64,000 nt of DNA from Augochlora pura (taxonomy: Eukaryota > Arthropoda > Insecta > Hymenoptera > Halictidae). The DNA lies in the NCBI RefSeq assembly GCF_028453695.1, contig NC_135780.1, positions 5,704,001-5,768,000 on the forward strand, in the 5' to 3' direction. This document shows, piece by piece, positions 12,253-24,400 of the stretch. The notes below the pieces were generated by a model, which worked only from the letters and a program-made list of their open reading frames with translations, had not been told where the DNA came from and did not search any database. Positions within the stretch are counted from its first letter, which is position 1; each line of letters starts with the position of its first letter. The translations under genes were made by a program, and so were the position numbers.

Positions 12253-13062
12253 TTAAGAATCGACCTGGCGTACGTGCTCCAAATAATTGCAAAAAAAGGT
12301 GTAATAAAATATGGAGCACTTTTGTTCGAGCACGGCGAAGCAGAGAGAAGGTCCGCCGATCCGCGACACTGCTCGAGAACAAGAAGAAGTTTAGTTTATT
12401 GTTCACGGTCATCGCTCATCTATCTCCCCTGCCGGGCCCCCCCGCGTCCCCGAGAGAACTTGTAAGTCGTGTGACGACAATGTGGTGACGTTGCTCGCGG
12501 TTTCATCCCGGGATGCGTTCGATCTCTACGCCTTTAGGGCTTCCAACGATAGCGCGTCATCGCCGTTATCGGAACGCGTCTATTTTTACGGAAAACGGCA
12601 GACGATCATCCGATATCGAACGACGCACGAAATAACGCAACGTCATTTGCCGGCCAGGACAAAGGGATGAACCGGAGGACGGTGGACATCGGTGAACTTG
12701 CGTAGATCATCTCGAAGGTCGCGCGCGGCTATTTATACGGTCACCGATTTCGCCGGCGGATCTGATAATGTCCGCGGATCGATCGGATCGTGCGGCACGG
12801 CTTAACTTCTAATACCTTTTCAGTCGAGTTCTTCGTTTTTACACCGTTGAGATACGTACAGCTGCGCAGGTAATATTTGCGAGTCCAATGCACGTCTTCG
12901 ACTGAACCGAATATTCAGCGAAGGTGTTTGAAGGTTGTAGATGTGTAGGACGTGAGAAAGTCGATCGCCAAACATAAATACTGCAGGGACTCGCCGCGTG
13001 CGTCTGCGAACGTTCTTGAAGGACGTGTTTTGTTTACGTGCTGCTCAACGGCCAAATCGAAC

Positions 13063-13096
13063 TCAGTGCAAAGCGTGCGACAAAGCGGGACAGACG
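13063..13096 (+). promoter_or_regulatory. Candidate Inr + DPE core promoter
   Basis: Initiator TCAGT has its A at 13065. The DPE AGACG starts exactly at +28 (13092-13096), the spacing established for arthropod TATA-less promoters. Downstream sequence is GC-rich and 5'UTR-like. No first exon or gene can be attached to it, and one such match by chance in 64 kb is possible. Confidence 0.4.
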
Positions 13097-16000
13097 GCGA
13101 GAACAGCGAGCGTTGATCAGCGTATTTTGTTTTTTAGTATCGTGTGCGCGAGTGCGGCGAGAAAGCGAGAACTATTTTATAATAAGCGAACGTTGTAGCC
13201 TGTATTCTATCTGCGCCTAACTCTTACTTACTAACTGCGATACTTACGTTTTAATAAAATAGCAACTATGTATAAAACAATGCGGCGCGCGACCGACGGT
13301 CGACGAAATTCTGATTCGAGCTTCGTTGCTCCGCTGATACGTGAAAAACCCCGACAAAAGGATTTTACAAAAATTGGTTTCGACGGCCTTTGATCTTACA
13401 CGGATCCTAATGCAATAATTAAATTTCCACTATCCGTTATTGCTAAGAAAGCACTGGCGATCGCGGTTGGGACAAGGCGGCGTTTAATTGAAAGTTGTGC
13501 CGAAGGACTTCGGTTTCTTTGACAGTGGTAACGGGGGTCGGGGGGTGGAAAGCCCAATTTGCTCGCAATTGAACCTCGAACTGCACGCCGAACCCGACGC
13601 CGCCTCCTTTAAACACTTCGAAACTTCTCTGTGTAACCGAGTTCTTCTTTCGTGTTACACTTTTTTTCATCTTGCTGCGCGAAATACTTTGAGGTAAATT
13701 GTCCTCGGCTCTCGATCGATACGACGATTCGGTTTACAACAATCTAAGAACAATGTATAAAAGGGTGGATTTCTTTCATTTTAATTTTTATAGAATAACG
13801 CACGAAAATGTCTTAAAAATCTACTAGTTTTTTAACTAAGTAATTTTCTACTAGTAATTTAACTAAGTGCAACAGCATTGTTGCAATTTTTACTTAATTC
13901 TTCCCTGAAATTAATTTTATGATATATACCATAAAATTCGGACACCATACAAATTTCTGGTTAGTCGTACACGTATTAACCATAGGTGAAACATACCTTA
14001 CAGGACGAGGGAACACTGAGCATAGCGTAGTTGAATCGTGATTACAATCATACCTGGAACATAAAAAAGTGGATTATAAGTATTAAAAATTAATTTCATT
14101 CATTTATTCATCGTTTACACCCCAATCTGAACAACGTTCCATTAACATTAAACAATTATACGTGCGACACGTTTCTTTGGAAATCGCGGCGCAACGCGCC
14201 AAATAAATAATCAATGAAGAGTAAAACGTTTCCGGTTTCGTTGATATTTCTTTAAAACGTATAATTAAGCGATGCGCGAGTCCCGCGGCGAATTTAATTA
14301 TCCCGTGATATTCTTTTCGTAATCCCATTATCAAATAATCCTCTTTTCCCTAATAAAGCGGCATCGTTTTCGCCTCTCATTCGATTACCACGTAAGAGGC
14401 TTAATTCGCAACAAAAAGTGCAGTGTAATAACATTTACCACGTTCGAGTAAAAACCACCGGCGCCGATTTACGCTTAATCGGAAACTTAATAAGCGGATA
14501 ATGTCGCGAATAAAAATTGAAACCTTTAAAGATTTTACGATCTAGAGTCCAGCGATCGAGGCGCAGCGGAATTTCATTTGATGCATCGATATTTCGATGA
14601 AATTAGAAATAGTATAAAAAGACATTGAAAATCGTACGGAAGCTTGTTTTTTAATTTCCGTGAGCCACGAGCATGTATCGAGTGAACATTTTATATTTAA
14701 TATATAATATTACAGATTTTCATTAAAAACGATGATTGCAACTATGGTTTCCGGATGATCGTTCTATAAGCGATGGAACGGTCAAGCTCAGGAATTTTAT
14801 AGTATCGGAAACGTTGCTCCTTTGTGCGCGCGATATCGAATCGATGCCAAAAATTCCGTGAGACGGGTGGCTGAGCTTCGAGCGATAAGCGGCCGCTAAT
14901 TAGCGCGGCGTGTATCGAGATTGAATTCCGCCGGACACTGAAACTTAATTTAATTTCAACCTCTCCAGCCGGAGAGACTAAGTTCCCCTACGACGAGAAA
15001 TCCCCGTTCGCTGGGGATCGTCCCTCTCTCTCGTCTCTCTTTTGTGCAACTCCGCGTTCTAATCATCGAAAGCGTTCACGCACCGCGCGCAAAACGTTAA
15101 TTACACCGCGGCACGGTATCACACACGGTTCATCGGAATCGGTCGGTTCCGATACGAACAGCTATGCAGAAACGAGCGCAAGCTAATGTTTCAATTAAAC
15201 GGGTTACACATTATCTTGCCCAGGGGCACCAAAGAGAAATATTGTTCCGACCGCGCGGCGCGATTTTTCCTTCGCCTTACGTCGATGATTAACATTCCCG
15301 GCGATCTTCGATAAACCACGCGGTTTCACGAAACTTTCAATTACCGGCCGGCGTTTTTTTTTTTTTAAACTGTTCCCTGACCTTCCTCGACCCGTGTATT
15401 TTTAGTTCTCGTTCGTTGGACCTCCCCGCCGTTTCGGCCTTTACCGAATACGTTAAATAAGAAATCTTTATCAAAGAAAACGGTTTGCTGTCGCAAAAAA
15501 GAAAAAAGAGAAAACGAAATATCGTAACACGATACGTGAATTTGATTCAGATTCGCGCAGAGATATTGGCAGACCGAACGAAAACCAAGGTAGTCGACGG
15601 GCTGTCGTTGCAGCGAACGTAACTCGATGTGACGTGTAACTGTAGAGGGTTTCTGCTGTCACGGCCGTTCGAGAAAATGCTTCCTCGTGGACGGCGGGAT
15701 ACGATATCACAGAAAATCATTTTCGAGATCGTACCCGAGATAAATCATGGAGCCCGACCATTGCCCGGCCACGCCTTTCTTAGACGTGCCGGCGTTCATT
15801 TCTGGTAGGTGTTCGAGGAACAGCGGTTCAGGAGGTCGCGCCGGTGATGGATGCATCCAAGCACCTGTACCGAGAAAGGAGGGGAAAAAAAAGAACTGAT
15901 TCTAGATTTCCACTCGAGGGAGGCTGCGCGGGACAACGTAAAAATATCCTTGTTTGACGACTTTGTTACACGGCTGCGATTACAAGCTGACGGCGTCCTC

Positions 16001-16160
16001 CTCGACCTCGCCTCGCGTTCGTTCCTCAGATATTATTAATAACTTGTAGATTTTTTAGTGAAACAAAAATTGCGACGCGTATTTATTTTTGAACAGAGTT
16101 TTGGTAACGTCCAAGTAGTGGCAACAATGATCTTTAAACATTTTTGTTATATATAATAAT

Positions 16161-16202
16161 ATATATGTAATATACATACATTAATTAAATTATTACATAT
16201 AT
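16161..16202. repeat. 12-bp AT-rich inverted repeat
   Basis: ATATATGTAATA (16161-16172) and TATTACATATAT (16191-16202) are exact complements within a TA-rich stretch; probably slippage-derived. Confidence 0.5.
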
Positions 16203-16379
16203 TATATAAATGCAGAAGATTCGCAGTCTAGTTATTAATCGAGCATTTATCATACTTATACATATGTTTGCAAGTTGTGCTTTGGATAATTTCAATCTAT
16301 GGTGTATTCAACGAGTCCGTTCAATGATTGTGAGCTTTAATTGAAGTCTTAGGTGTTACTAAATAAAGCGTGTCATTCT

Positions 16380-17060
16380 CGGTTGATGCCCGTTGTTAGA
16401 CATAGGTGTCCGGCCAACACGCGACCGAGTCACGAGGATAATATATCAAAAATGTTTTGATATGTGAAAAATGATTCCGGAGGGACAGGAAAAGAGGTCC
16501 GATCGGCTCGGTGGAACACTTGCTCGGCCTACACCCGGCGATGCCCTCCAAGACCGGTGATTAAGTCAGGCAACCGTTACCTCGGTTAGAGAGCAGCGCG
16601 GATAGTTACGTGCCAGATGGCCGCATATATTCGAGGTGTGTCTAGCTAATATGACTGATTGCAATCTCTGGGCGAGAGAGCAAGTTAAGGCTGCGGGGGC
16701 CACCTCTCTGGCCAGAGCCCCGGCTGTTAGCCCCGCGCCAGACTCCACCCGGCGCTGCCGGAGACTCCGCCGGGATATGTTGCTTCTCTCGGCTGCTAAA
16801 CTCTTGGGGCCGTTGCTTGTTGCCAACCTCCGTTGCCCTAACAGACACGCTTTAATAAATGGGGTCCGGTCGAGGTTACAACCTTCATCAGCGAAGATAC
16901 ACCTGATAGCATCGGCAATCTCGTCACGCCGGTCTGCGCCATTATTGAAGCGTCTACCGTGCGCCACGGTGCGCGGAGACACGACCTGGTTACCGGCGCG
17001 GCGCGGCGCGGCGCGCGGCACCGACGGGACCATTTTCAGTAGACCCAGATAATGGGAAAG
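16380..17060. other. Unassigned GC-balanced block
   Basis: About 680 bp that lacks the AT-rich and CpG-run texture around it, open on both strands for 130-155 codons, with a GGCGC repeat at 16996-17020. No domain is seen in any frame. A noncoding RNA or regulatory element is as likely as an exon. Confidence 0.25.
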
Positions 17061-18540
17061 GTGGTGGCCTCTGTTTGTTTATCGTTTGGGTTTGTGGACA
17101 GTGGAAGATTCTTGCTGGCGTAGGGTACACTTAACCCGCCTCTGCCTCGACATGCTGTACCGACGTAGAAACTGTTATCGAATGGCGATGCCGGAACTTA
17201 CGCGATCCGGTCGATGAATGAACAACTCTCTCCGCTGAATGAACAGTTTCTGTGAATTGGAACTTTCGGCTTATTCTTCTCACAGCGATGCTAGAAATTA
17301 GAATCATCTCTTACTCCTTTGGCTCTCCACGTGTCTATATAACTATGAAATATTATACTATTTAACCAGTATTGGACTATGAATTTTTATGCCCATTTTT
17401 TGTTATCATTATGCCAACTTTTCTTACAACAACTAGAAAATCCTTTGTACGCAACATGGAATATTAGCAGAATTATTTTTTGTCAATATGCACATTCAAT
17501 CGCATTTGAAAAATGTCCACGGTCCGTTCAGGATTTTTAGATCGGTTCGAAATTGAAAATACTGTTGCAACGTCTAGGTATTTCGTTCGCGTCGACGTCA
17601 TTTTATCGGAAATTATTTCGTGGACGAAAAAACCACCGCGCTCACCTTTTAACAACACCTTTGACGAGCGATTCTCTCTTTCAATTTCTGAAGAATCGAA
17701 AAGTTCACGGTTATACGAAAGTGTTCTCTCGCGTCGCTCGTACGAGCGTCTCGTTAATTGTTTTCCACGATATCTGCCGTCGACAGTAGCATCTGCGCAA
17801 AATAAAGCTTCGCGCACAAAGCCATTGTTCCGCGGATAGTTTCTCGCGCGTAGGGGGGAGCATAAATTAATTCGCATCGCGTTCCTTTGACTGCGAGTTA
17901 TAGGTGGGTGGGATTCGAGTATAAATATTAATTGCTTTTTGGCAGCGCCGTTTGAAACTGCGGAGATTTGGAGCGGAGATTCTGCGCGGAAGAGAGGGGA
18001 GGGGGAGAATCGTCGAATGGCAGCTCCTCTCGTTCGGATTTATTGCGAGCGGCGGGTTTTTATCGAGCGCGAAATAAACCGATCAGAAATCTTGTCGATG
18101 TTGCTTCGTCGGTGTTAATGCAACGTGGGGTATATTTAACAAGAATTATTTGTTAATAAACTATATATAACAATATTTTTATTTTCTTTTAATAATGAAC
18201 AATTTTTTTGTTAGTAAAGGAAACTATCGTTTAATTCTAATTTTTATAAAACGACGTATGAAAATTTGCGTAAAAATAATGTAATTTTATGTTATAATTT
18301 ATGTATCTTTATGGGAATGTTATGAAATACCTATACAGAGTTTCAAATTAGTTACTACCTCCTATTAATTAGGAAAGCTAAAAGATCGATGCTTTTCACC
18401 AATTTACCTCTTAATGTGGATTGATTGTGTCAGCTCAGAAGCGTATTGACGCAATTGATAATTAATATTCATCAGTAATATTTATATCGATAATGATGAT
18501 TGATGAGTAATCGTAATTAGCGTTAGTATTAATTACCAGA

Positions 18541-18714
18541 GTTGATATTGATATTTTAGTATTATGCGACACAGTTGATATTAACATTTTAATATTATAA
18601 GACACAATTGATATTAATATTTTAATATTATAAGATACGATGGATATAAATATCTTAATATTATAAGATACGACGGATATTGATATTATAAGATACGATG
18701 GATATTAATATTTA
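18541..18714. repeat. 33-bp AT-rich tandem repeat
   Basis: GA(C/T)AC(G/A) starts recur at 18568, 18601, 18634 and 18667 (33-bp steps), then 18692, with ATATTAATATTTTAATATTA between. Confidence 0.85.
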
Positions 18715-19143
18715 ATTCGGGCGCATTAAAGCACAGAAAGCAAAACCGGATATTGTGCATTACATCGTTGATTTTATCATCGGAATTGGATAGAAGCCTC
18801 GGGACAACTCTCCGCGTAATTTGTTTACGAAGAGCAACGCAATCCTTGTTAGGCTGAAAACCGAACGGAGAGAGAGAGAGCGGTTCACGGATCGGAAATC
18901 AATAAGTAATTACAAAAAGAAATTAGCGGAGCGCGATTGCTTTCTCTCGTCGTTCCGAATACGAAATGCAATCGTTTTTATTACTCCTTCGCCGCGGACC
19001 GTGATCGAACAGTTATAAAATAAAGAACGGAACCCCGTCCCGCGATTGTTCACGGACATTTCATAAATTTCGCGATGAGATCGAGATCACGTATAACTGG
19101 ATGGGGCAACGGCGGTGGATTGGATCGCGAGAATTTTATTCGA

Positions 19144-19470
19144 ACCTTGAACAAGTTCTCGCTGTCTTCGTCTCGAAATAAAATCATTTAACCCTTTGGC
19201 ACTCGGAGACATTTTAATTGTAAATTTGAAATCATTTTCCTGGTTCATTTCCATTCTATTTAACAAAATAAATAAAAAATTATTCTTGTGACCAACAGCT
19301 TTATTACTTGACAATTTTTTCAATCCTAAACCTTATTGTTGCAAAAATGATTTTCGAATGAAATAGAATAATTTTAGTGGTGCCTCCGAGTCACCACTCG
19401 AGTGCAAAGGGTTAAAATATATTAAAAATCAGTTCACTAAAAGTATTGCCTATTACTATAGACCACTTTA
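19144..19470 (-). mobile_element. Mariner 3' end relic, interrupted by a MITE
   Basis: ACCTTGAACAAGTTCTCGCT at the left matches the terminus of the 48.6-kb copy, and CAGTTCACTAAAAGTATTGC at the right matches its coding end. On the minus strand the last codons read KVVYSNRQYF then stop, a decayed mariner transposase C-terminus. Only the end remains. Confidence 0.65.
19192..19411 (-). mobile_element. TTAA-MITE family 1 nested in a mariner relic
   Basis: Flanked by TTAA 19188-19191 and 19412-19415. The bases outside both TTAAs join into a mariner 3' end also present at 48604-48721, where the TTAA is empty (48652-48655). This directly shows insertion into a single TTAA with target duplication. 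Confidence 0.82.
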
Positions 19471-19898
19471 GCATAAGCCAAAGACATCATAAGCGCTGCT
19501 AGGCAACATCCACGATGGCGCCGAGCGCAAAAGGCTGATACTGTCTTTCGAGAAACAGAGAACTTATTCAAGGACCCAATATTACGTCAGTCCATAAAAT
19601 TCAATCGAGCCGCGAGATTCTACGGCAATAACCCACATTTTCACGTCGTAATGTAGGGTAATGTTTAAGAGCGGCTACCAGATAACGATGCCGGGCAACG
19701 TGTAATCACGTGAGCAGCCGGTCTTCTTCGGTAACCATCATCAAGCTGTGGGGACTCCGGCGGAAAGGACGGGAAAAGCGCGGATCGCAATTTCGTTCGG
19801 TTCCCCCCCCGGCTCGGGATCAGGTTTTCCGATCCGCGACAAGTCGAAGACATCAGGCTCGATGCAATCTAAATTGCAGAGGACGCCGCTCCGGCTCT

Positions 19899-20398
19899 NN
19901 NNNNNNNNNNNNNNNNNNNNNNNNNNNNNNNNNNNNNNNNNNNNNNNNNNNNNNNNNNNNNNNNNNNNNNNNNNNNNNNNNNNNNNNNNNNNNNNNNNNN
20001 NNNNNNNNNNNNNNNNNNNNNNNNNNNNNNNNNNNNNNNNNNNNNNNNNNNNNNNNNNNNNNNNNNNNNNNNNNNNNNNNNNNNNNNNNNNNNNNNNNNN
20101 NNNNNNNNNNNNNNNNNNNNNNNNNNNNNNNNNNNNNNNNNNNNNNNNNNNNNNNNNNNNNNNNNNNNNNNNNNNNNNNNNNNNNNNNNNNNNNNNNNNN
20201 NNNNNNNNNNNNNNNNNNNNNNNNNNNNNNNNNNNNNNNNNNNNNNNNNNNNNNNNNNNNNNNNNNNNNNNNNNNNNNNNNNNNNNNNNNNNNNNNNNNN
20301 NNNNNNNNNNNNNNNNNNNNNNNNNNNNNNNNNNNNNNNNNNNNNNNNNNNNNNNNNNNNNNNNNNNNNNNNNNNNNNNNNNNNNNNNNNNNNNNNNN
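19899..20398. other. Assembly gap, 500 N
   Basis: A run of exactly 500 N. Frames reported through it are artefacts. Confidence 0.99.
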
Positions 20399-21413
20399 TA
20401 CGTTTAAATTAATGTTCCTTCGCTTACGCTAAAGAGCCGTGCATAGACGTACCACCTCGAGAGTCTTTTTAGAGGGTGATTTTTCTGTTTCGCGGCGAGC
20501 TCATCATGGAAATAAATGGCCAGCCTACATACGAGTAAAGACTTAATGCATATTACTGTAATGTATAGCAGCGAAAGTGTTAAAACTGGTATCCCAACGA
20601 TGCCTTTGATAAATAGTAGAAACACGAAGACGAAGGAAGGCAAAGATTAAAGGGGTGGCGAACCTCTGCCGCTGTAATACACCGGCTCGGTTGCACCCCG
20701 AGAGATGCGAGTTAATACGTTCTCGAAAGAAAGAAAAAAAAAAAAGAAAGAAAATGGGGATCGAGTGACACACGGAGAGACGTCTGGTAGATTGGCGCGC
20801 GCGATAGGATTGGCAGTCCGGCATGAATTATATGACTGGTCTTGTGTATCTGGTCTACGGGACTTGAACCGCTCCATCTCCTTCGGACAGTTTTGAATAC
20901 AGCGCGCACCTTCGACGAGCATCGTTCGCAATTAATTAATCAGCCACTTCGATTGCCAACAAGCCGGATAAGTTCGTTTTCACGACTTGTTTCATCATTC
21001 AGTCGCGTCCGTATCGTTTCGACTTTTAATACGCGTCCTCCCCGGGTACACCGATAGAGTCTTTCTGCGACGCGACATCGCGGAACGCGTTCAGTCCCGA
21101 TCATAATTGGAACGTCAGATCGATCTCTCCGCCGTGCTTTATTTTTTTTCGTTCCGTCGTGGAATTAATGATCTAGTCTTCGGGGTTGCTGTAACCCTTT
21201 TCGCAAGCAACTGAGAAGATTTAATGGAATTGTAATTTTCTTCGTTGAAACTTCGCTGGACCGGCGTGTGTCCAATATTCTCGGGTATTTTGTTCTTCTA
21301 TTTGATCACCGAATGGTGAATGATGCCGGTTATAGTGCAGTTCGCTACGCTCGTTTGTATCCTTCTATGAAATTACGATCATTTCGTTGCGGTGTTAAAT
21401 GGTTGTTATCTGT

Positions 21414-21513
21414 NNNNNNNNNNNNNNNNNNNNNNNNNNNNNNNNNNNNNNNNNNNNNNNNNNNNNNNNNNNNNNNNNNNNNNNNNNNNNNNNNNNNNNN
21501 NNNNNNNNNNNNN
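21414..21513. other. Assembly gap, 100 N
   Basis: A run of 100 N between unrelated single-copy-looking flanks. Confidence 0.99.
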
Positions 21514-21707
21514 GGTTCCTCGATTCACCGGTAGCCGAATTATGTGATTGAAATCGATGCTCGAGGTGAATTCGAAGCCCGGACCCCAATCTAGTTAAGT
21601 GAATTAATTTCGCAACGAAAATAGCTGGCCGATGCAGTCGCGAGGGGGGTCAAGGGAAGCTGCGATTACGCTACAACAGGTTGCCGATGCGGAATGCTAC
21701 GGTCGAC

Positions 21708-21710
<3 letters not shown>

Positions 21711-21762
<52 letters not shown>
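21711..21762. repeat. (GA)n tract, about 26 units
   Basis: The longest pure GA run in the window, next to a GC-rich block. Similar tracts lie at 63-84, 3612-3655, 23690-23708, 27073-27101, 37201-37234, 38031-38068, 42066-42089 and 60146-60184. Confidence 0.95.
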
Positions 21763-21764
<2 letters not shown>

Positions 21765-21954
21765 TTCTAGTTTAAGTGCGCGGAGTTTCTGTCGGCGGCT
21801 GTTCTTTCCGGAACAAACAAGCGCCGAAGTCAGCGAAATCCGTATAATTGTTGGGTTCTTCCTTTAGCACGGAGAAACCCGATCAGCGGACAAGTAATCG
21901 CGTGCCGTAAACACCACCTCGCTTATTTGGTCTTCTATATTTTAATAAAACGTG

Positions 21955-22125
21955 TTAAGTAGACACAAGTAAAATTGTTAAGGTTATTTTATGTAACTAT
22001 GCATATGTAATTGCAGAACATAACCTTAACAATTTTTAAAACGCAGTCTTTGTTAGTAATTGATTGTTTGAAACGTGATAGAAGAATTTTATGGCGTCTC
22101 AGAGTCACCACTCGAGTGCAAAGGG
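21955..22125 (-). mobile_element. TTAA-MITE family 1 fragment (minus)
   Basis: The right end reads GTCACCACTCGAGTGCAAAGGG followed by TTAA 22126-22129. The left end is missing. An unrelated 16-bp inverted repeat occupies the left part (21972-22035). Confidence 0.6.
21972..22035. repeat. 16-bp inverted repeat
   Basis: AAATTGTTAAGGTTAT (21972-21987) is exactly complementary to ATAACCTTAACAATTT (22020-22035), with a 32-base spacer. It lies in the truncated MITE but is not a shared feature of other copies. Confidence 0.7.
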
Positions 22126-23029
22126 TTAAAGGCAGAACACAAGATTCTTGTGTTCCAAACTTATGGTACTGTCGAATAGAAAATCAGAAATGCAGTCGTT
22201 CGGTGCGGTAGTTTCAGCACTATCGAGAGAACTAGCCAATGGCGAGCAGAGGGTAGTTTCATCGCGGTGTTCGTAATGAATTCTCGGCGAGCTTGAACAT
22301 CGTCGGTTCTAGAGTATTTCTATTCCGCGAAAGTTACAATTTATTTAGGAATAAATCAGTGGTTGCATTCTCAGATTTGGCCCCACACACATAGACACAC
22401 ACGTATGTATATATCGCTAGGGTTATGTAGGTCAAGCAACCAGCCATGCAGGGTTCGACTACCTCTCGGTGATTCCTGATGCATGCTGTTTGCCAACTCC
22501 GCAGACAAAACCCGTGGGGCAACGACATCGCTGGTCCATATTGCGTCATCCGTCGAACTTCGGTTTACCAGGTTTCTCCGCGAAAGAGTGTGCCGTTCGT
22601 GTACCCCGACACACACACACACACGCGAGACACACAACCGGTGCACCGCGAGTGCTCTTCATCGGGCACGCGACAGCGGGGCGTGTCGCGGAGGAACCAC
22701 TCAGAAATTCCATAAATTTTTAAAGCGGTCTCGCAAAGGCGGACTTTTTTTCGGGACATTGTTGAGAGGATAGCGAAAGGACGGGGCGCGCCCGCTGACC
22801 CAAACGAAAGCATCGCTGCTTTACGTTCTATACCATCCGACAAACCCCGCGGCAAGTTCTCGACATTAGCTTTTTTAGCGGCCGTTCAGAAATGTCTGCG
22901 AAATTCAAATTTGTTTCGATGGTCGGCTAGTTTGTTTTTTAAGTATTTACTAAATATTTACTTGCCGTACTTTAACGAGTCAGACTCGCGACGAAGATTT
23001 CTAGTAGCAAGCTGTTAGGTATGAACGTT

Positions 23030-23133
23030 CATCCGCTTCATTAAATAGGAATCAAATTTTATTCTCTTCTCACTAATGTTTAAACTTTCAAATAGATGCG
23101 AGCACGCAATGAAATGGTTTCGAGTGGGAAGGG
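23030..23133 (+). mobile_element. TTAA-MITE family 1 fragment
   Basis: The end GGTTTCGAGTGGGAAGGG is followed by TTAA 23134-23137. Upstream interior is degraded and no left terminus is found. Confidence 0.5.
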
Positions 23134-24066
23134 TTAAACGAGTTGTTTCATTCTCGTGTATCACCGACGAAACAGTTCGCCGACAGTGAACGAACAATCG
23201 AGCACACCCGACGATTCGTCGAAAATCGAAGGAACACTTTCGACGGCGACTGTATCCGTTTTCCGAGGGTAGGATAATTATACGGTCTCGGTGTCGTCGC
23301 TTGATCGTCGACGAGGGTTACTTTATCGCATCGGCAACAGTGTTGCTAATATAATTACTAATGACAAGGCCGGCGCGCGTTCTTGCGAACGGGCGACACA
23401 GCGAACAACCTCGCGAATAAAAACGTGTACGTACGTACACGGGGGGCGTAGTCGCGCAGGATCGTGTAGAAGAGACAGCAGGAAATCTGACGTCGAGTGG
23501 AAATGTCACGCGAGCCAGAAAACACGGGCTGACGTGTACGGTCGCGCGCGCGCGCGCGAGCTCGACCCGAGAGGGAACCGCATAGTTACCGCGAATTTTT
23601 CACCGCATTGAAAACCCTCGACACGCTGCGCGCCGGGAAACAAGGACGCGGAAGCTGAAAGGCAGCTCGGGGAAAGAGGAGAGAAAAAAGGAGAGAGAGA
23701 GAGAGAGGGGAGGGGGGCGAGAGATGACAGCGCGTCAAGGGAAACTTTTTCGAATAGAAACTGATATTTCCGAGGCACCTGCGCGCCTCGGGTACCAAGG
23801 TGACTCAAAGGATCGCGCGCGAGAGTGCTCGAGCGGCTCTGCTGCGTGACGAAATCGAACGCGCCCCGTCTATCTGTCTCCTCCGTGTGTTTCGCGCCCC
23901 GGTAAAAAGACTCCGCCAAAGAAAACAACGCCGACGAGGGACTCTACCTTCTAACTGCTAGACAGTTTCGCGGGAAAAAGTTATTTCACGAGGGTTTCCT
24001 TCGGAACGATCGGTTAGCCGAAGGCTGCCCTGCCAGAGTCTCCCTGACAATTATTCAAAGAACGTA

Positions 24067-24400
24067 GCAAGTAGCTTAAATTGAAGCTNNNNNNNNNNNN
24101 NNNNNNNNNNNNNNNNNNNNNNNNNNNNNNNNNNNNNNNNNNNNNNNNNNNNNNNNNNNNNNNNNNNNNNNNNNNNNNNNNNNNNNNNACCTGGGATTTT
24201 TTTATGATTTTTCAAAGCCACCGAGCCGGGTTATTCGGCCGCCCGATGCCCATTTTTGACCTTAGGGCGGGTTTCCAACAACTTTCCCGTGGAGCAATTT
24301 GAACCGCAAGTAGCTTAAATTGAAGCTGAAAGTGTCTACTTTACGATGCCGGAAGGTACATTCCCGTAAAACGACCTGGGATTTTTTTATTCAAACGAGT
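24067..24400. repeat. Tandem satellite split by an assembly gap
   Basis: GCAAGTAGCTTAAATTGAAG occurs at 24067 and 24306, and ACCTGGGATTTTTTTAT at 24189 and 24374, so two units flank and span the 100-N gap. Without the gap filler the unit is about 185 bp. Such arrays collapse in short-read assemblies. Confidence 0.7.
24089..24188. other. Assembly gap, 100 N
   Basis: A run of 100 N inside the tandem satellite; about 46 bases are expected there if one unit is intact, more if the array is longer. Confidence 0.99.

Larger units (their letters stand above)
12257..19140. other. Spacer with promoter candidate and one unexplained block
   Basis: Apart from the 13.06-kb Inr/DPE match, the 16.4-17.1 kb block and the 18.5-kb tandem repeat, I see only AT-rich and CpG-rich spacer. 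Confidence 0.6.

Noticed and set aside
19710..20432. Long frames of 219-240 codons
   Set aside because: They consist mostly of the 500-N gap.
20404..20643. Minus-strand frame resembling a membrane protein
   Set aside because: The hydrophobic residues come from reverse-complement purine-rich spacer; one end lies at the gap and no family is recognised.
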